From: Orobanche coerulescens
Taxonomy: Eukaryota; Streptophyta; Magnoliopsida; Lamiales; Orobanchaceae
DNA: 64,000 nucleotides
Direction: 5' to 3'
NCBI GenBank assembly: GCA_033398695.1
Contig: CM065812.1
Coordinates: 140,188,858 to 140,252,857, forward strand
The notes under the pieces are model-generated. The model saw only the letters and a program-made list of their open reading frames with translations, made no database searches and was not told the DNA's origin. Positions within the stretch are counted from its first letter, which is position 1; the number at the start of each line of letters is the position of its first letter. This document shows, piece after piece, positions 1 to 11,290 of this stretch. The position numbers and the translations under genes are program-made.

Positions 1-232
1 ATTATTTTCTCGACAACTGATTTTGGCGTTTATGACCGTAGGTGATGATTGGTTATCCGTTGTTTTCATTTTGGATCGATGATGTTGTCCCCGAGTGTTT
101 TGTCTTGTTCGTTCCGTGCGATTTCGGAAAATCGAGTCGTCGAATCATGGTGGTCGGGCACTGGCCGGACGAGTGGAGGCACTAGCCGGACGGGTGCAGG
201 CACTGGCCGGGCGGGTGCGGCAGGAACCGGCG

Positions 233-531
233 TAGCGCACGCTACGGCCGGAAGGTAGCGCACGCTACGGCCGGGAGGCAGCGCACGCTATGGCCGGTTG
301 GCTGCGCGCGCTAGTCGGCCGAGGCAGTAGGGCAGTGGGGTTCTGGACTAGGGTGGATCGGCAGGTAGCGCACGCTACTATCGGGTACTGCGCACGCTAC
401 GACCGGCAGGTAGCGCGCGCTACGGCCAGAAGGCTGCGCACGCTACCTGGCCGAGTCAGTAGGGCAGTGAGGATTCTGGATTGCGGCTCGGGCCGCTGGC
501 GCATGCTAGCTAGGCAGCCTAGCGCACGCTA
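233..531 (+). promoter_or_regulatory. CpG palindrome cluster in LTR A
   Basis: About ten copies of a 12-base motif, consensus TAGCGCACGCTA or TAGCGCGCGCTA, with variants starting CTGCG or CAGCG. Clear copies start at 233, 256, 366, 411 and 520. The arms TAGCG/CGCTA pair around a central CA or CG. The last copy ends 11 bases before the TATA box, so the cluster occupies the U3 promoter-proximal position. A regulatory role is inferred from this position. Confidence 0.75.
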
Positions 532-542
532 GGCTGCACCAG

Positions 543-550
543 TATAAATA
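543..550 (+). promoter_or_regulatory. TATA box of LTR A
   Basis: TATAAATA, followed by a pyrimidine-rich leader. The 3' copy has the same box at 22837-22844. It marks the likely start of the element transcript about 30 bases downstream. Confidence 0.75.
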
Positions 551-2359
551 TGACCGAGCAGTCCTGTTTGCACTCATTTTTCATTTTCTCCCTTTCTCTT
601 CTGCGGCTGGATTATTTAGGAACTTGAAGGCATGTTGTTATACAACTAATCCACGAAGTTTTGGAGGTCATGTCATCGACTAATCACTCCATAACATCCT
701 TCAATCCAGCGAATCAAGGTTAGTTTTCCTAAAATCCTAGTTTTGAGAAAATTGGGGGTTTTGGTTGATTTCGCCCATTTGATCCGTGATAACTTATATT
801 TGTGATGGATTGATGATTATTAAGTCATATTATACCAATTTCCTTGTTGATACATGGTTCGATTGTTAAAGATTCTTCGTTTTGTTTACATCCTAATCGA
901 TGTCTTGAAGGTGTCAGGTGAAAATCCTTAGAGGGGGGTTTTTGGGCGTTCTACGATTATTCTACCTCGTACGATCGTTGACTATTGACGGTATGATGTT
1001 AGGGTCAGGTTCCTTGCGAAGAACTTGAGTCGGAACCCTTCCGTTTGCCATTTCCCGATCGATTATGTTACCGTCGTTTCTGCCGGAGGGTTGTGGGCGT
1101 TCAAGGTTTCCTGGTTGAGCCATGTTCGTCGGAGTGTCTGGTATCGACTATCGAGGCAAGTATCTTGCCCATACATTACGTGTTCTGGTAGATATAATGG
1201 TTGTTAATCAACGATATGTGCTACACGAATTGTTTACAAGCATTTTTCTAAAGAATCGGTATATCTACAATCATGGTTTTATTAAAAGAGGATTCTTGTG
1301 TTCGTGAATTAATGTGCTTAATTGACTATGCGTATTGGTGTCGAGTATAGGATCACCTTATTTTCGAGTGATGCCATTATGTGTGATTTTGTTGTTGGTA
1401 AGTTAAAGTTTAATTATTTTGTTAAGATTTCGTGTGGAGTCATGCGGATGTGTGGGAATATGTGAACTTGTGTGATATTGGTTGTGTCGTTTGGTGCTGT
1501 TTAGATGGTGTGCTTCTTTGTTAAATGTATAAGCTTTGGGTCGTGAGTGTATGTTGGACATTTGGCCATTCTAGCAAAATACCTTGACTATATATATTGT
1601 GATTGACTCTTGAGAATTTCGGTTTTTGAAATTGTGAAGTGATGAGAGTTGTAAGTTTTTATCGGGTACTCTCACTCGGGGATTGACTCGACGGGGTCAC
1701 ACGGGGACCTGGTGGCTTAGCGGCTAGACCGGGTCGCGAGAGTTACTTTGAGTGGGCATTCTCACTTGGGGTCGCTCGACGGGGCGCACAGGGACTTGGT
1801 GTCCTTACGACAGGACCGGAGGCTGGACCGGGTCGCGAGAATTGCTTGAGTGTTTGTACTGTTGATTAATTGTGATATGTCCAGATTATCGCAATGCTTG
1901 TTGCTCGGAGTCGAGAGACATTATATATCGAGTCTTTATGTTTGGCTAAAATGGCAAAAAATAATGTGTTGTGTGTAATCTGTTGTTGGAAGTGAATTGA
2001 AGTTGATGATCGGGTCGTAGACCCTGTGTTTTGTGATTGGAATGGTTGGGTCGTGGACCCTGTGTTTTGTGACTGGAATGGTTGGGTCGTGAACCCCATG
2101 TTTTGTTAACGGATTTGCATTTTGGAAAATGAACTTTGGGGCGGTGACCCTAAGAGGCTTTTGAAGAATTAAGAACTTTACAATCGCAAATGTTTTCAAA
2201 ACTCCCGAGATTTGGAAATGGTTTCAAAGTGCTTTCTTGTTTTGGTTTCTACTTTTAAGGCTTGAACTATTTTTAATTCAACAAAATATCTCGGGAAGTC
2301 TTTTGTTGTATTCTCGGAATGTGTTATGTATGGCTCGTATTTGCACTTTATACTTGTAC

Positions 2360-2401
2360 TAGCAAAACAGTGGAGTTTTGCTAACCCCCGAGTATTCGGG
2401 G
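2360..2401 (+). other. Double hairpin in LTR A
   Basis: First stem TAGCAAAAC / GTTTTGCTA (9 bp, 6-base loop), then CCCCGA / TCGGGG (6 bp, loop GTAT). LTR B has the same pair at 7828-7869. LTRs D, E, F and I have shorter equivalents built on TAGC..GCTA followed by CCCC..GGGG. It lies about 35 bases upstream of an acceptor-like TGCAG (2431-2435). Confidence 0.6.
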
Positions 2402-2786
2402 ATGGATATCTGTTTTTGCATCCGGGTACATGCAGGTTTGGGAGCAAAACACAGGATCGGCGCGAAGGATGATGAAAGGCGAATGATACTAATCACACAA
2501 AGGCCAGTGTTGGATGCATTCAGTCGGAGTTTGTGTATGGTCTTTCTTCTGTCGTACTTTTGGTTTGTGAGTGTATTTTACCCTTGCATGGGTATGAGTC
2601 GAGATAGAAATGTGTATTTTGACTTGTATGTTTGTGATGAAAGACCAAGTTAGTATGTTGATTTGGTATTTTATCATGTCGATATGTAATGAGTTGTGTT
2701 GTTTGGATGTCTAGCCTAGTGGATCCTCACGGAGAGGGTCTGCGGCGTGTAATATTCCCGGTTTGAAATTGGGGGTGTTATATTTA

Positions 2787-2798
2787 TGGTATCGGAGC
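2787..2798 (+). other. Primer-binding site of element A
   Basis: TGGTATCGGAGC begins 4 bases after the LTR end. It matches the usual plant initiator-Met-tRNA complement TGGTATCAGAGC with one change (A to G), and element B shares that variant. Confidence 0.75.
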
Positions 2799-4767
2799 TT
2801 AGGTTGCGGAAACCTAGGATGCCGGGTCCAGTCAGGTATTGTCGTGTCTTGTCCTGTCAGATTGTTTCTATCTAAGTCGTGTCGCAACGCGTCGTCTGTG
2901 ATGTCGGCCGTTATTAGTATCGGGGTGCAGCCATCATCTTCGTGCGACCTGTGGATGTAAGTCTCCCTACTATATTGTGCCTTATGATATACGAGCTGGT
3001 ATGATTTTGTGTTATGATGTGGAGTTTAAAGGTGATTTGAGAATTATGTGGCCTATGTTGTTTGATCCTCGTATGATGCTAGAATGAAAGTGGTGCCAAC
3101 GTGTATGTATATATACACACATCCTGATATAAGTCATTTTTACAAGAATAATGGCCTTGGTGTGGTTATGCAAAGAAAATTCATCAATGTGATATTTCAA
3201 AACTTTACATGTTTTTGGGGAGACACGTATATTTTGTTTTAAAACATCCTCCAAAGGGAGGAAAAAGTTTGATTTTCGTATGATGACCTCAAGGTCAAAA
3301 TTTTTGGAGAATTCAAACTACCGATCTTGTATTATAAGTTTTCAAAACACAACTTTTAAACTCAAGTGAGGTCTACAAAATGAAATCAAGACGCGACTCT
3401 CGCTTTCAACTTATCAGTTTTATGGCTGTTAGTCGAGAAATACGTGATGATGTTCTTGTTGTTTGGGCAGTGATGCCAGTTTTAGATTAAAACAGTGATG
3501 TTAATGCTAAATCGTTCGATATGAGTTAAGACAGTTCTCCTTATTAATAGATGAGATTTCCATTTTAGATGACAATTGTCTTTTGATGGTTGCTCATGAA
3601 GTGTTAAATCGATGGCTTTGAGATTCGAATGAGTTGTTGTTTATTTGTGACCATCGATTCTAGTAATGTCATATATATGTTCGCGATCATGTTGCTGAGT
3701 TGAAGCAGCTAGCGCGCGCTAATGCAGCATGGATAGCGCACGCTAAATAATTGTTGTAGCGCGCGTTAGTTAGCTAGGACAGAGGCTAGAGAACCGCATT
3801 TCTTTTAACCATTAGGCCTAACCTTGGCAGTCGATCATCCGTAACTGTATTCTATGTGCATTTGTTTAGTGATGACGAACATTTTGTGTGAACGTGTTTT
3901 ATGACTTTTCGTCGCGCTAGGTGATAATTGATTTTGCTCAGTGAGTTGTTAAATAATATCTGTTGTGTGTGTGTTCGAAAATGTTTTCCTGAAACTTTCA
4001 TAAGTTTGTGCAAGTTGTGGAAATCAATTTTTGATACTAATTTGACGTTGCGATTAAGTCGGCAGCTTCGTATGAACTTTGGAAATTGCTTGAAATTTGC
4101 GAGCCGGCATAGGATTCTCAAATAAAACCTCGACAGTATTGAAAGAGTTGTTTTAAAGTACCTTGAACATTTTGTAAAATGTTACCGTCGTTGATTCTTG
4201 TGTAGTGTTGGGAGAATTTTCGGAAATGACTTTTAACGTACTATTGTATTTTGGAATAATTCGAGTACATGATTTTCAAAAATCTTTCATACAAATTTTT
4301 TCAAAAACCAAAACGATTTGTTTTTCAAAAATATATAGTGAAAGATGAAAAATCTCTCTCGATGTAAAATTTAAACTCGGATTTGGAAATGTTAGAGTAT
4401 GTAAGAATGGTTTGATGGTCTTGCATGTTTAACTTGTTAGTTGTTAACGGTGATGATGATGCGTAGAGGCATGATGATTTTGATAACGCCGGTTACAAGG
4501 AATTATTATTTTGGCAAATGATTTCAAATGAGACGGTTAGAGTATCTTGTTTACAAGTTTTGATGAAACAACCCGAGGTACCAAAAGTACTTTTAAAGTT
4601 TATTTTGAATATCATACAAATCCAAGTATTTTCAAAAGATTTCCTTTAAAAGGATACCTCGTGGATTTTGTTTCCGAGACCTTATGTGATATGTCATGCT
4701 AAGTTGGTACTTTAGCATATTGTTTTCGCGAAGTGGTGCAATCGTATTGAGTGAGAATTCGCTTAGT
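2799..4767 (+). other. Element A untranslated leader
   Basis: About 2 kb between primer-binding site and gag start with no supported gene. It resembles the B leader (from 16797) in patches, for example the stretch after GTAAGTCTCCCTAC (2956 onward). Three copies of the LTR palindrome recur here at 3710-3721, 3734-3745 and 3757-3768. Confidence 0.6.
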
Positions 4768-4824
4768 ATGCCGAGGGACAGCGGACGCGACCGTGACCGC
4801 GGTACAGTTGGTTATGGAGATTAG
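4768..4824 (+). pseudogene. gag start remnant of element A
   Basis: An ATG followed by 17 codons (MPRDSGRDRDRGTVGYGD) then TAG. The Gly/Arg/Asp-rich start and the ATGCCGAGG context match the start of the B gag (17974). The rest of gag and all of pol are missing: the sequence passes within about 60 bases into a 3'-end stem-loop. It is a deletion remnant of a gag gene and cannot make a capsid protein. Confidence 0.6.
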
Positions 4825-4886
4825 ATGCGGGACCAAGAGGATATGGCTGGGAAGGTTGATATTCAAGCACTTCGTTTTCGTTGTTT

Positions 4887-4906
4887 AGGTTTCGGGGACG
4901 AAACCT
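4887..4906 (+). other. Stem-loop, first 3'-end signature of element A
   Basis: AGGTTTCG / CGAAACCT, 8 bp perfect, loop GGGA. It is the G-C version of the AAGTTTCG / CGAAACTT stem found at six other places in the window. It is followed by a purine-rich run and an LTR-like start TGTAATACCCACA at about 4926, so the end-of-element signature occurs twice in A (second copy 5525-5573). Confidence 0.7.
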
Positions 4907-5524
4907 CTTTTAAAGGTGATATGATGTAATACCCACATTTTTTTTCTTCTCGTTTCCGTTTCATTCGACCGTATTGAGGCGATTGTGATCGTTAATGCTT
5001 CTGACTTTGTATTGTTTCTCACCTTTGTCATATGAGCGAGTTCTGATATTGTTCCAAATTGATGTGTATATCATTGTGATCTTTCCAAGTTCGGATTGAT
5101 TTCTTGTGAACCGTGTTCGAAATTAACACCTCGTGATTCCTACAAGTTTATTGATATCTTGATTTGAGGTGTGAACTTCATAGCTGATCGTTGTTGTTCG
5201 ATCATTGCTATTTGTTCGTCGTTGTACAATCATTATTGTTTGATCTCGTAGTCGTGATTATTGTACATATGGGCCATTTTGTGATTTCCATAAGTGTTGG
5301 GAAATTGTCTTCGTATTTGATCTTCCAAACCTTTGAGTTACTGGAACTTCATACCTTTCAGCGTTGGAATCGTGATTTGATTTTTGTATTGCTCGGTTTT
5401 ATCAACCGCAGTGATTCATGCTCGTTGCTTTTCGTAAGCATTCTTGCGTATTGAACCGGATCGTAATGACTTTATACTGCATGGAGCTTTGGTGTGTTGT
5501 CGTGAGTCGCCTTGCTTTTATTTT
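4907..5524 (+). other. Element A 3' noncoding region
   Basis: About 620 bases with no supported gene. The T-rich text with repeated GATCG/TTGTTCG words resembles the B segment at about 19000-19700, which also lies between gag and the 3' LTR. Confidence 0.5.
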
Positions 5525-5561
5525 AAGTTTCGGGACGAAACTTATTTTTAGGGGGGTAGAA
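5525..5561 (+). other. Stem-loop and polypurine tract of element A
   Basis: AAGTTTCG / CGAAACTT with loop GGA (5525-5543), then the polypurine tract AGGGGGGTAGAA (5550-5561), which primes plus-strand DNA synthesis. The 3' LTR begins at the next base with TGTAATACCC. Confidence 0.8.
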
Positions 5562-5651
5562 TGTAATACCCACGATTTTCGTTCTGGTTATTTTGGATTT
5601 TTTTCGGATATTTCCAGATTGTCGAGTGCCGGTATTATTTTCTCGACAACT
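5562..5651 (+). repeat. Element A 3' LTR, first part
   Basis: The first 90 bases of the A 3' LTR. It is interrupted after CTCGACAACT by element B and resumes at 22336. The five bases CAACT occur on both sides of B (5647-5651 and 22331-22335), the TSD made when B inserted. Confidence 0.93.
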
Positions 5652-5817
5652 TGTAATACCCGAGATCTTTATTCCGGATTCGTTGGGTTTTCTCGGTTTT
5701 ATCGGATTGTCATGGTCCTCATCGTAGGAATTTCGTGCCATGTTTGGTTGTGACTTGTTGGGACATGTTTTTGGAGGCATTTCGGATCACTTTGTGAGTT
5801 TTTGAGATTATGTGGTG

Positions 5818-6190
5818 TAGTGCACGCTAATGCTTGAAGCATAGCGCACGCTACTGCGTGGTGTTTAGCGCACGCTACTGAATGTGTAGCGCACGCTAAC
5901 TGGCAGTCCAGAGGCAGTCCAGTAGCTACTGGACTGGGACTGGAGATTTGTTAGCGCACACTAAGGCCGATAACTAGCGCACGCTATCGACCGCTTAGCG
6001 CACGCTCCCTCTTCTTTCTAGCGCACGCTACCCGGTAGGTGAGATTACATCCGAGGCTCTTGGGTGGTTTTGTGACCGTTAGCGCGCTACGGTACATTGG
6101 CTAGTGCACGCTAACTATGTTATACGCGGTTTCTCTGGAGCGTTGACCCCGTTAGCGCACGCTAATGAAGGGTGATTAGCGCACGCTAAT
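5818..6190 (+). promoter_or_regulatory. CpG palindrome cluster in LTR B
   Basis: About a dozen copies of TAGCGCACGCTA and near variants (TAGTGCACGCTA, TAGCGCACACTA, TAGCGCGCTA), spaced roughly 15-50 bases, ending about 10 bases before the TATA box. The motif is shared with LTRs A and G. A separate perfect 22-bp palindrome lies within the cluster at 5915-5936. Confidence 0.75.
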
Positions 6191-6200
6191 AACTGTGCAG

Positions 6201-6208
6201 TATAAATA
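6201..6208 (+). promoter_or_regulatory. TATA box of LTR B
   Basis: TATAAATA after the palindrome cluster and before a CT-rich leader. The 3' LTR has TATAAATC at 20281-20288. Confidence 0.72.
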
Positions 6209-8266
6209 CTGGACAGCAGCATTAAGTCGTCATTTTCCACTTTTCCTCATCCCTTCCGACGGGAGTGAGATCCAGAGGCGAGTAGGACCGATCTTTTTCT
6301 TCTAGCTTCATCTTTGAGCGGATTTGTAGATGTTTAACAACATCTAATCGTCTTCTTGGTCCAAATCAAGGTAATGTCTTGTTAGAACCCTATTTTCTTA
6401 AATTTGGGGTTTTTCCTTGGATTTGTGATTCTTAACCGATCTCATCCGATCGGTTGTGTATTTTTGGTTGTCTTCACCGTAATCTTCAGATTTTGTTAAC
6501 CGTTCATCGATTTTTATCGCCCGGATCAACGATTCTTGATTTCTTTGAGAATACTTAGATCCTTGTACTTTTTAGGATCGTTTTGGATTTCGATTAGTGT
6601 TATTGATTCGTGGTGATTCTATTTTCGTAGTATTCGTGGGCTGTCGAAGTCTTGATCGTTTTTGGAGGTTCGAAGGTTGCCCGATCGTGCCCGTTCGTCG
6701 TTTCGTCGCTCGTAATACTGAGGCAAGTATCTTGTCCATACATTTCATGTTTCGTAGGCGTAATTATTGATAAATGATTATATACGAAACCCAATGTTTA
6801 AAGAACGTGAAAAGGGATCGGTATATTCTCGATAAATGTTGCCTTTCAACGATAATTTATGTACTTCGTGAATATATGTGTTCTCGGAATATGTGTGTTG
6901 GATTTGTATGTTGTAAAGATGATATGATCACTTTGAATGAGTTTATTATACCGTAATCCTTTGGCGGGGATTACGTAATGTTATGTGTACTTGTTCGTTA
7001 AGAATGTATTACGTGGGATATTAGTTGTTACTCCTTTGAAAGGAAGTTGTGATGTTTAAGTGTTGCTTGGCTTGATGTTCTACTCATTGTGATGTGATTG
7101 CTGAAATTGATGTGCCTCCGGGTAGGATTGTGGAATATCCGGGATCCATACTTGCTAGTATGGGTCGGGCATGACCGTAGGGTTATCCAATTCGGGTATG
7201 TCTTGCGGGGACTCCGAGGTTCGGGGCTTGCTAGCCCGATGCCGAGATAACTTGTGGAGTTATCATCGGGTATGTCTTGCGGGGACTCCGAGGTTCGTGG
7301 CTTGTTAGCCGTCTGGGATAACTTATGGTTGTGATTTGGAATGGTTCTGTGGTTGTTGCCACGAGGACATGTGATTTTTGGTATGGTTTCCTATTGGATT
7401 ATTCACTCGGGTATGTTCTACGGGAGCATCTGAGGTTCGTGGCTTGTTAGCACGGGACACGAATAATCCTTAGGAACATGTGTTATGTTATTCGGGTCGT
7501 GGACCTGTGGCTTATGATACGGGTCTTGGACCCCGTGTGTTGTGAATTGGGTTGTGGAACCACGTTTTATTATCGGAATCGTATTTTGGAAAGATGATTT
7601 TGGGCCGTGTCCCCAAGTGTTTTCGAAAGACTTGAGAATTCCTTATTTCCAAATGTTTTCAAACTCCCGAGACCGTAAAATATTTTGTATGAGACACATG
7701 GTTCTTTTCCTACCTTTTATAAATCAAACTGTTTTGCTTAAGTGATTTATCTCGGGAAATATATTCAAGATTTTATATTCTTGAAGCACGTTGTGTATGG
7801 CTTGTACTTTTGGTTTTATACTTGCACTAGCAAAACAGTGGAGTTTTGCTAACCCCCGAGTATTCGGGGTGGATGTCTCAGACAAGGCCCAGTGTACTTG
7901 CAGTAGGGGGGAGCGAATCACAGGATCGATACGAAGGATGATGGGAAACGAAGATACTAATCATGTGAAGACCAATTATAGAGTACTTGGTAGAGTCGTG
8001 TTGATTATTCCTCCGATGTGTTATTTTATCGAATTATGGAAGTGATATTGTATTCTAGCCCCTGCGTGGGTATGTGTTCTAGGCAAGGATCTTGTATGTA
8101 TTGTTCTGTGTGTTGTGACGTAAGACCATATCGGTCTAATGGTCCTTTATGTAGCCATGTCGGCATGTAAAGTGATGCATTGTTTTGTATTTAGCCTGGT
8201 AGATCCTCGCGGAGAGGGTCTGCGGCGCTGTAATATTCCCGAGTGGTTTGGGGGTGTTACAGAATA

Positions 8267-8278
8267 TGGTATCGGAGC
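8267..8278 (+). other. Primer-binding site of element B
   Basis: TGGTATCGGAGC, five bases after the LTR end. It is an initiator-Met-tRNA complement with the same single change as element A. Confidence 0.75.
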
Positions 8279-8464
8279 TTAGGTTGAGGAAACCTAGGCT
8301 GTCGGGTTGAGTTGAGTGTTGTCGGGTCTTGTCTTGTCAGATTTGGTCTGACTAAGTGGTGTCGCGACGCGTCGTCTGAGTTGTCGGTCGTGATTAGTAT
8401 CGAGGTGAAACCATCATCTTCGTGCGATCTGTGGATGTAAGTCTCCCTACCTTGTTGTGGTCTC

Positions 8465-9647
8465 TGTTGTGTCACGATTTATTCATCCCGACAGGCGATC
8501 GACTATAAGGCCGAGCGACCAAGTCAACATCAATCAAACTATGGCTAGCTCGCCAAATCAAAGATATCAAACCCCCATCAGTTACCCAGCGATCGACCCC
8601 CAAGGCGATCGCCCTTTGGCAGCTGGCGATTTACTCTACTAACCGGCTAAGGGCAATCGACCTGCGCCCCGAGCAGAGACGATCGCCCGTCAAAACCATC
8701 AAGGACTGGATCTCAGGAAAGCACCCACGTGCAGATCCACCAAAGGCGCTGGCGAGATCTTCGCCAGCAGATAAGATCTTTTGCTGACAGACAAGACATT
8801 TGACCACAGCCTGTCACCTACCTCACCTACCAGCATGCGCGCCGAAAGTTGTCAGTGGGACCACCCGCGACAGCAACTCAGGACGCGTGTAAGCTCCACA
8901 TTGACCGCCTGATTGATGCAAGCAACTCCTGCAGACTTTGAGGGACAGCCCATGTCTTTGAAAGACGATCGCCCGATTATTATATTGCAAGAAAGGCGAT
9001 CGCCGGCGTATCAAGCCCTATAAATAGAGAACCTCCTCCTACTGGAAAAAGGTTCCCGATCACTAAATATACGGTTCGAATTCATTTGACTTACGTCCAA
9101 ATACATTCCACCAAAAGTTCACATTCTCTCACATTCCGATACATCCACGGAAATCTTGAAGAACACACATATCATCAAGCTCCGGCTATCTCACCTAATC
9201 CATCTCAGACTTCTCTCTCCAAATCTCTCGTCCGTAAGACGATCGGCGGCGGCAAGTCTCCACTAGACAGATTCCAAGGGATTCATAAGCCCAAGCCCAA
9301 ACATCCAGCCTAAATACTCGCCGTGAGAGGCGGTCGATCTCTCACCGCCGCGACTGTTCATCACCTTTGTTACAAGAACTCACAGAGCATCAAATCTGGT
9401 CAATCTACACGCTCACTAGCTAAGATAACAAGAAACTTTACACTCATTGTAATTGTATTCTTACATTAGTACTTGTATCCCCGAATATCGGTATTAATAA
9501 TATCTCGCGAGAGCATTCAAGCCCGGGACTAACAACCCCGGCAAATCTTGTGTTATTTATCTTTCTCACAGAAGTGCTCTTGCATTTGTTTGTTATCGCA
9601 TCCATTCCAGCAATATCTATCTCCGGATAATATTTTGGGGAGCAACA
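8465..9647 (+). repeat. Element C 5' LTR
   Basis: 1183 bases, paired with 15608-16791. Several GCGATCGC palindromes lie upstream of the TATA box (for example GGCGATCGCC at 8604-8613 and 8995-9004). The copies differ in patches such as 8734-8790, again around CAG/CTG words. Confidence 0.92.
9019..9026 (+). promoter_or_regulatory. TATA box of LTR C
   Basis: TATAAATA in CCCTATAAATAGAG, 15 bases after a GGCGATCGCC palindrome. The 3' LTR copy is at 16152-16159. Confidence 0.78.
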
Positions 9648-9778
9648 ATTGGCGCTAGAAGAAGGGGGGCAATCTAACCCTCAAACTTTTATTTCTACCG
9701 TCCCGAAGAACACTCACTGTTCTCGGGGCATATACTTGAAGTAACACTCACTGCACTTCAAAGAAAACCTTCAGAATC

Positions 9779-11290
9779 ATGACATCCGCCGGTACATCGA
9801 AGCAAGCTGCTCTCCGAACCGCCGGACACCATATCCCGGCTCAATCCGAACCCCAGCCGACGACAGGGGGAAGCCGCGGCAACGCGAGACTCTCGATCCC
9901 GCATCCGAGAGATGGCCCCAACCTCTCACTCGATCAATTCCAAACCGAGGAACAGATCGAGGAGGCTATGGCCATCCTGGAGGAGCGACGGAGAGCATGC
10001 GCGCCACCCGCGATAACTCCCTCGATCATCCGCCGCATGGGAAAACGGAAATTCAATGGGCTACTGAACGAGCGATCGTCAAAAAGCCCCAATTCGCGAG
10101 GAAAGGCTCTCGCACGACCGGACGGATCCATATTCGATCGCTTGGGACGCGACCCATCCCGACGACCGGGGCACTCTGTTTCCAACCTTGAAAAGACGGA
10201 ATCCGAATCCGTCGCCAGGAGTTCGGCCTACTCACCTCACAGCCGAACGCATGTCAGCCATCTGACTCCCGCCCCGATCGCTGTGGACTCGGTACTCAAT
10301 CGCCTCGGCTCCGCTCCGATCGCGAGCCGCTAACAAAGCACGGCGATGGCCGCCATGCAACGTCGCTCGACGAGATGAGAGCACTCTTGACACCGGGCAA
10401 GCACCACCAAGAAGAACGCCCGGCAGACCGAGCCACTCGCCTTCAACAACGAGCTTGACCACATACAACCAACGATCTCTCATCCTAAAACAACTCAGTA
10501 TAAGGGGAGATCGGACCTTAAACCCACCCGAGTAAATTCCGAATTTACATGGTAGGGTGTGGGGCATCCGATGCAACCAAGTGCCGGATCTTCCCGCCGA
10601 CATTGGGCTTAGCCGCCCATAAGTGGTACGTCTCACTACCACCGCGTTCGTTCACCTCTTTTAAGAAATCGGCGGATGACTTCACGTCATACTTCGCCAA
10701 AGAAGGTCGCCAGACGAAGGCCCCAGCCGCATGATAAAAATCAAGCGGGAAGGACGAAATCGACGCAGATTACATCGGCCGGTAGACGAAATCATCCTCA
10801 CCGGCGAACCCGTCGGTGATGAGCTCGCTCTCTATTCGGTCATGGGGATTCCACGGTCACTCTCCCATGTTCGACATATCTCCAAGGATATTCCCCAACT
10901 TACACGATCTTCCGCGCTAAAGCCGCCAACTTCTGGCCGTGCAAAGGCTACTCACCCTCCGCTTAGACGAGGAAACGCCACCTCTTGCCCGGAAGATAGC
11001 GATCGCCAAAGCAAAGAAGGCGATCGCCAAGACACCGGAGATCTCAAGGCTTTCGAGGACATGGAAGCCCGTCTCCTCCATACGTTCAATGTAACTCGGC
11101 ACATATTTTCTATGCCATCAAGGGGCACGAAGAGCTCAAAAGCCAAAGGCGATAAGGGGCCACGGTCACACGGACAACAATCAATATTGTGCCTACCACA
11201 AGAGTCCGGCCACGGCACCAACAATTGCCGCGACCTCCTCAAACGGCTCTGGAGGCATTCGAGGAGGGCAAGTTAGACGACTTATTGGTT
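9779..11290 (+). pseudogene. Tat-type gag remnant of element C
   Basis: Starts at ATG 9779 and is open to 10333 (184 codons). This N-terminal part contains SIFDRLGRDP, like the S-F-x-R-L-G motif common in Tat/Ogre gags. After frameshifts, similarity continues in other frames: 10549-10734 (AAHKWYVSLPPRSFTSFKK, like the capsid 'A-x-x-W-Y-x-x-L-P' core) and about 11170-11280 (ESGHGTNNCRDL followed by EEGKL, like the C-terminal 'H-G-H-x-T-x-x-C' segment). Gag would form the particle shell; this copy cannot. No protease or RT follows. Confidence 0.65.

Larger units (their letters stand above)
1..2782 (+). repeat. Element A 5' LTR (left end outside window)
   Basis: Long terminal repeat of a Ty3/gypsy element. 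The same sequence recurs at 22336-25075 and, for its first 90 bases, at 5562-5651. By comparison with the 3' copy about 70 bases are missing at the left. It holds a palindrome cluster (233-531), a TATA box (543-550), a splice-donor-like site (719), two GC-rich direct repeats of about 90 bases (about 1660-1850), a double hairpin (2360-2401) and ends TGTTATA, where the 3' copy has TGTTACA. A tRNA-iMet-type primer-binding site follows at once. Translated frames here show no similarity I recognise. Confidence 0.92.
5652..8261 (+). repeat. Element B 5' LTR
   Basis: 2610 bases; the partner at 19739-22330 is 2592. It contains a palindrome cluster (about 5818-6190), TATA (6201-6208), a donor-like CAAG/GTAATG (6371), repeats of about 80 bases with the phrase GGGACTCCGAGGTTCG (about 7194-7310; a weaker third copy near 7400), a double hairpin (7828-7869) and an acceptor-like TTGCAG (7903). 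Differences from the 3' LTR are unevenly distributed and concentrate at CAG/CTG words. Confidence 0.93.

Noticed and set aside
233..531. Spaced palindromes as a CRISPR array
   Set aside because: Spacing is irregular, repeats are 12 bases and variable, no cas genes are present, and the setting is a plant LTR.
49..532. Open frames rich in Arg, Gly and Ala across the start of LTR A on both strands
   Set aside because: They are translations of the GC-rich palindrome cluster, which keeps all frames open. The same region is noncoding LTR in the second copy and shows no codon conservation.
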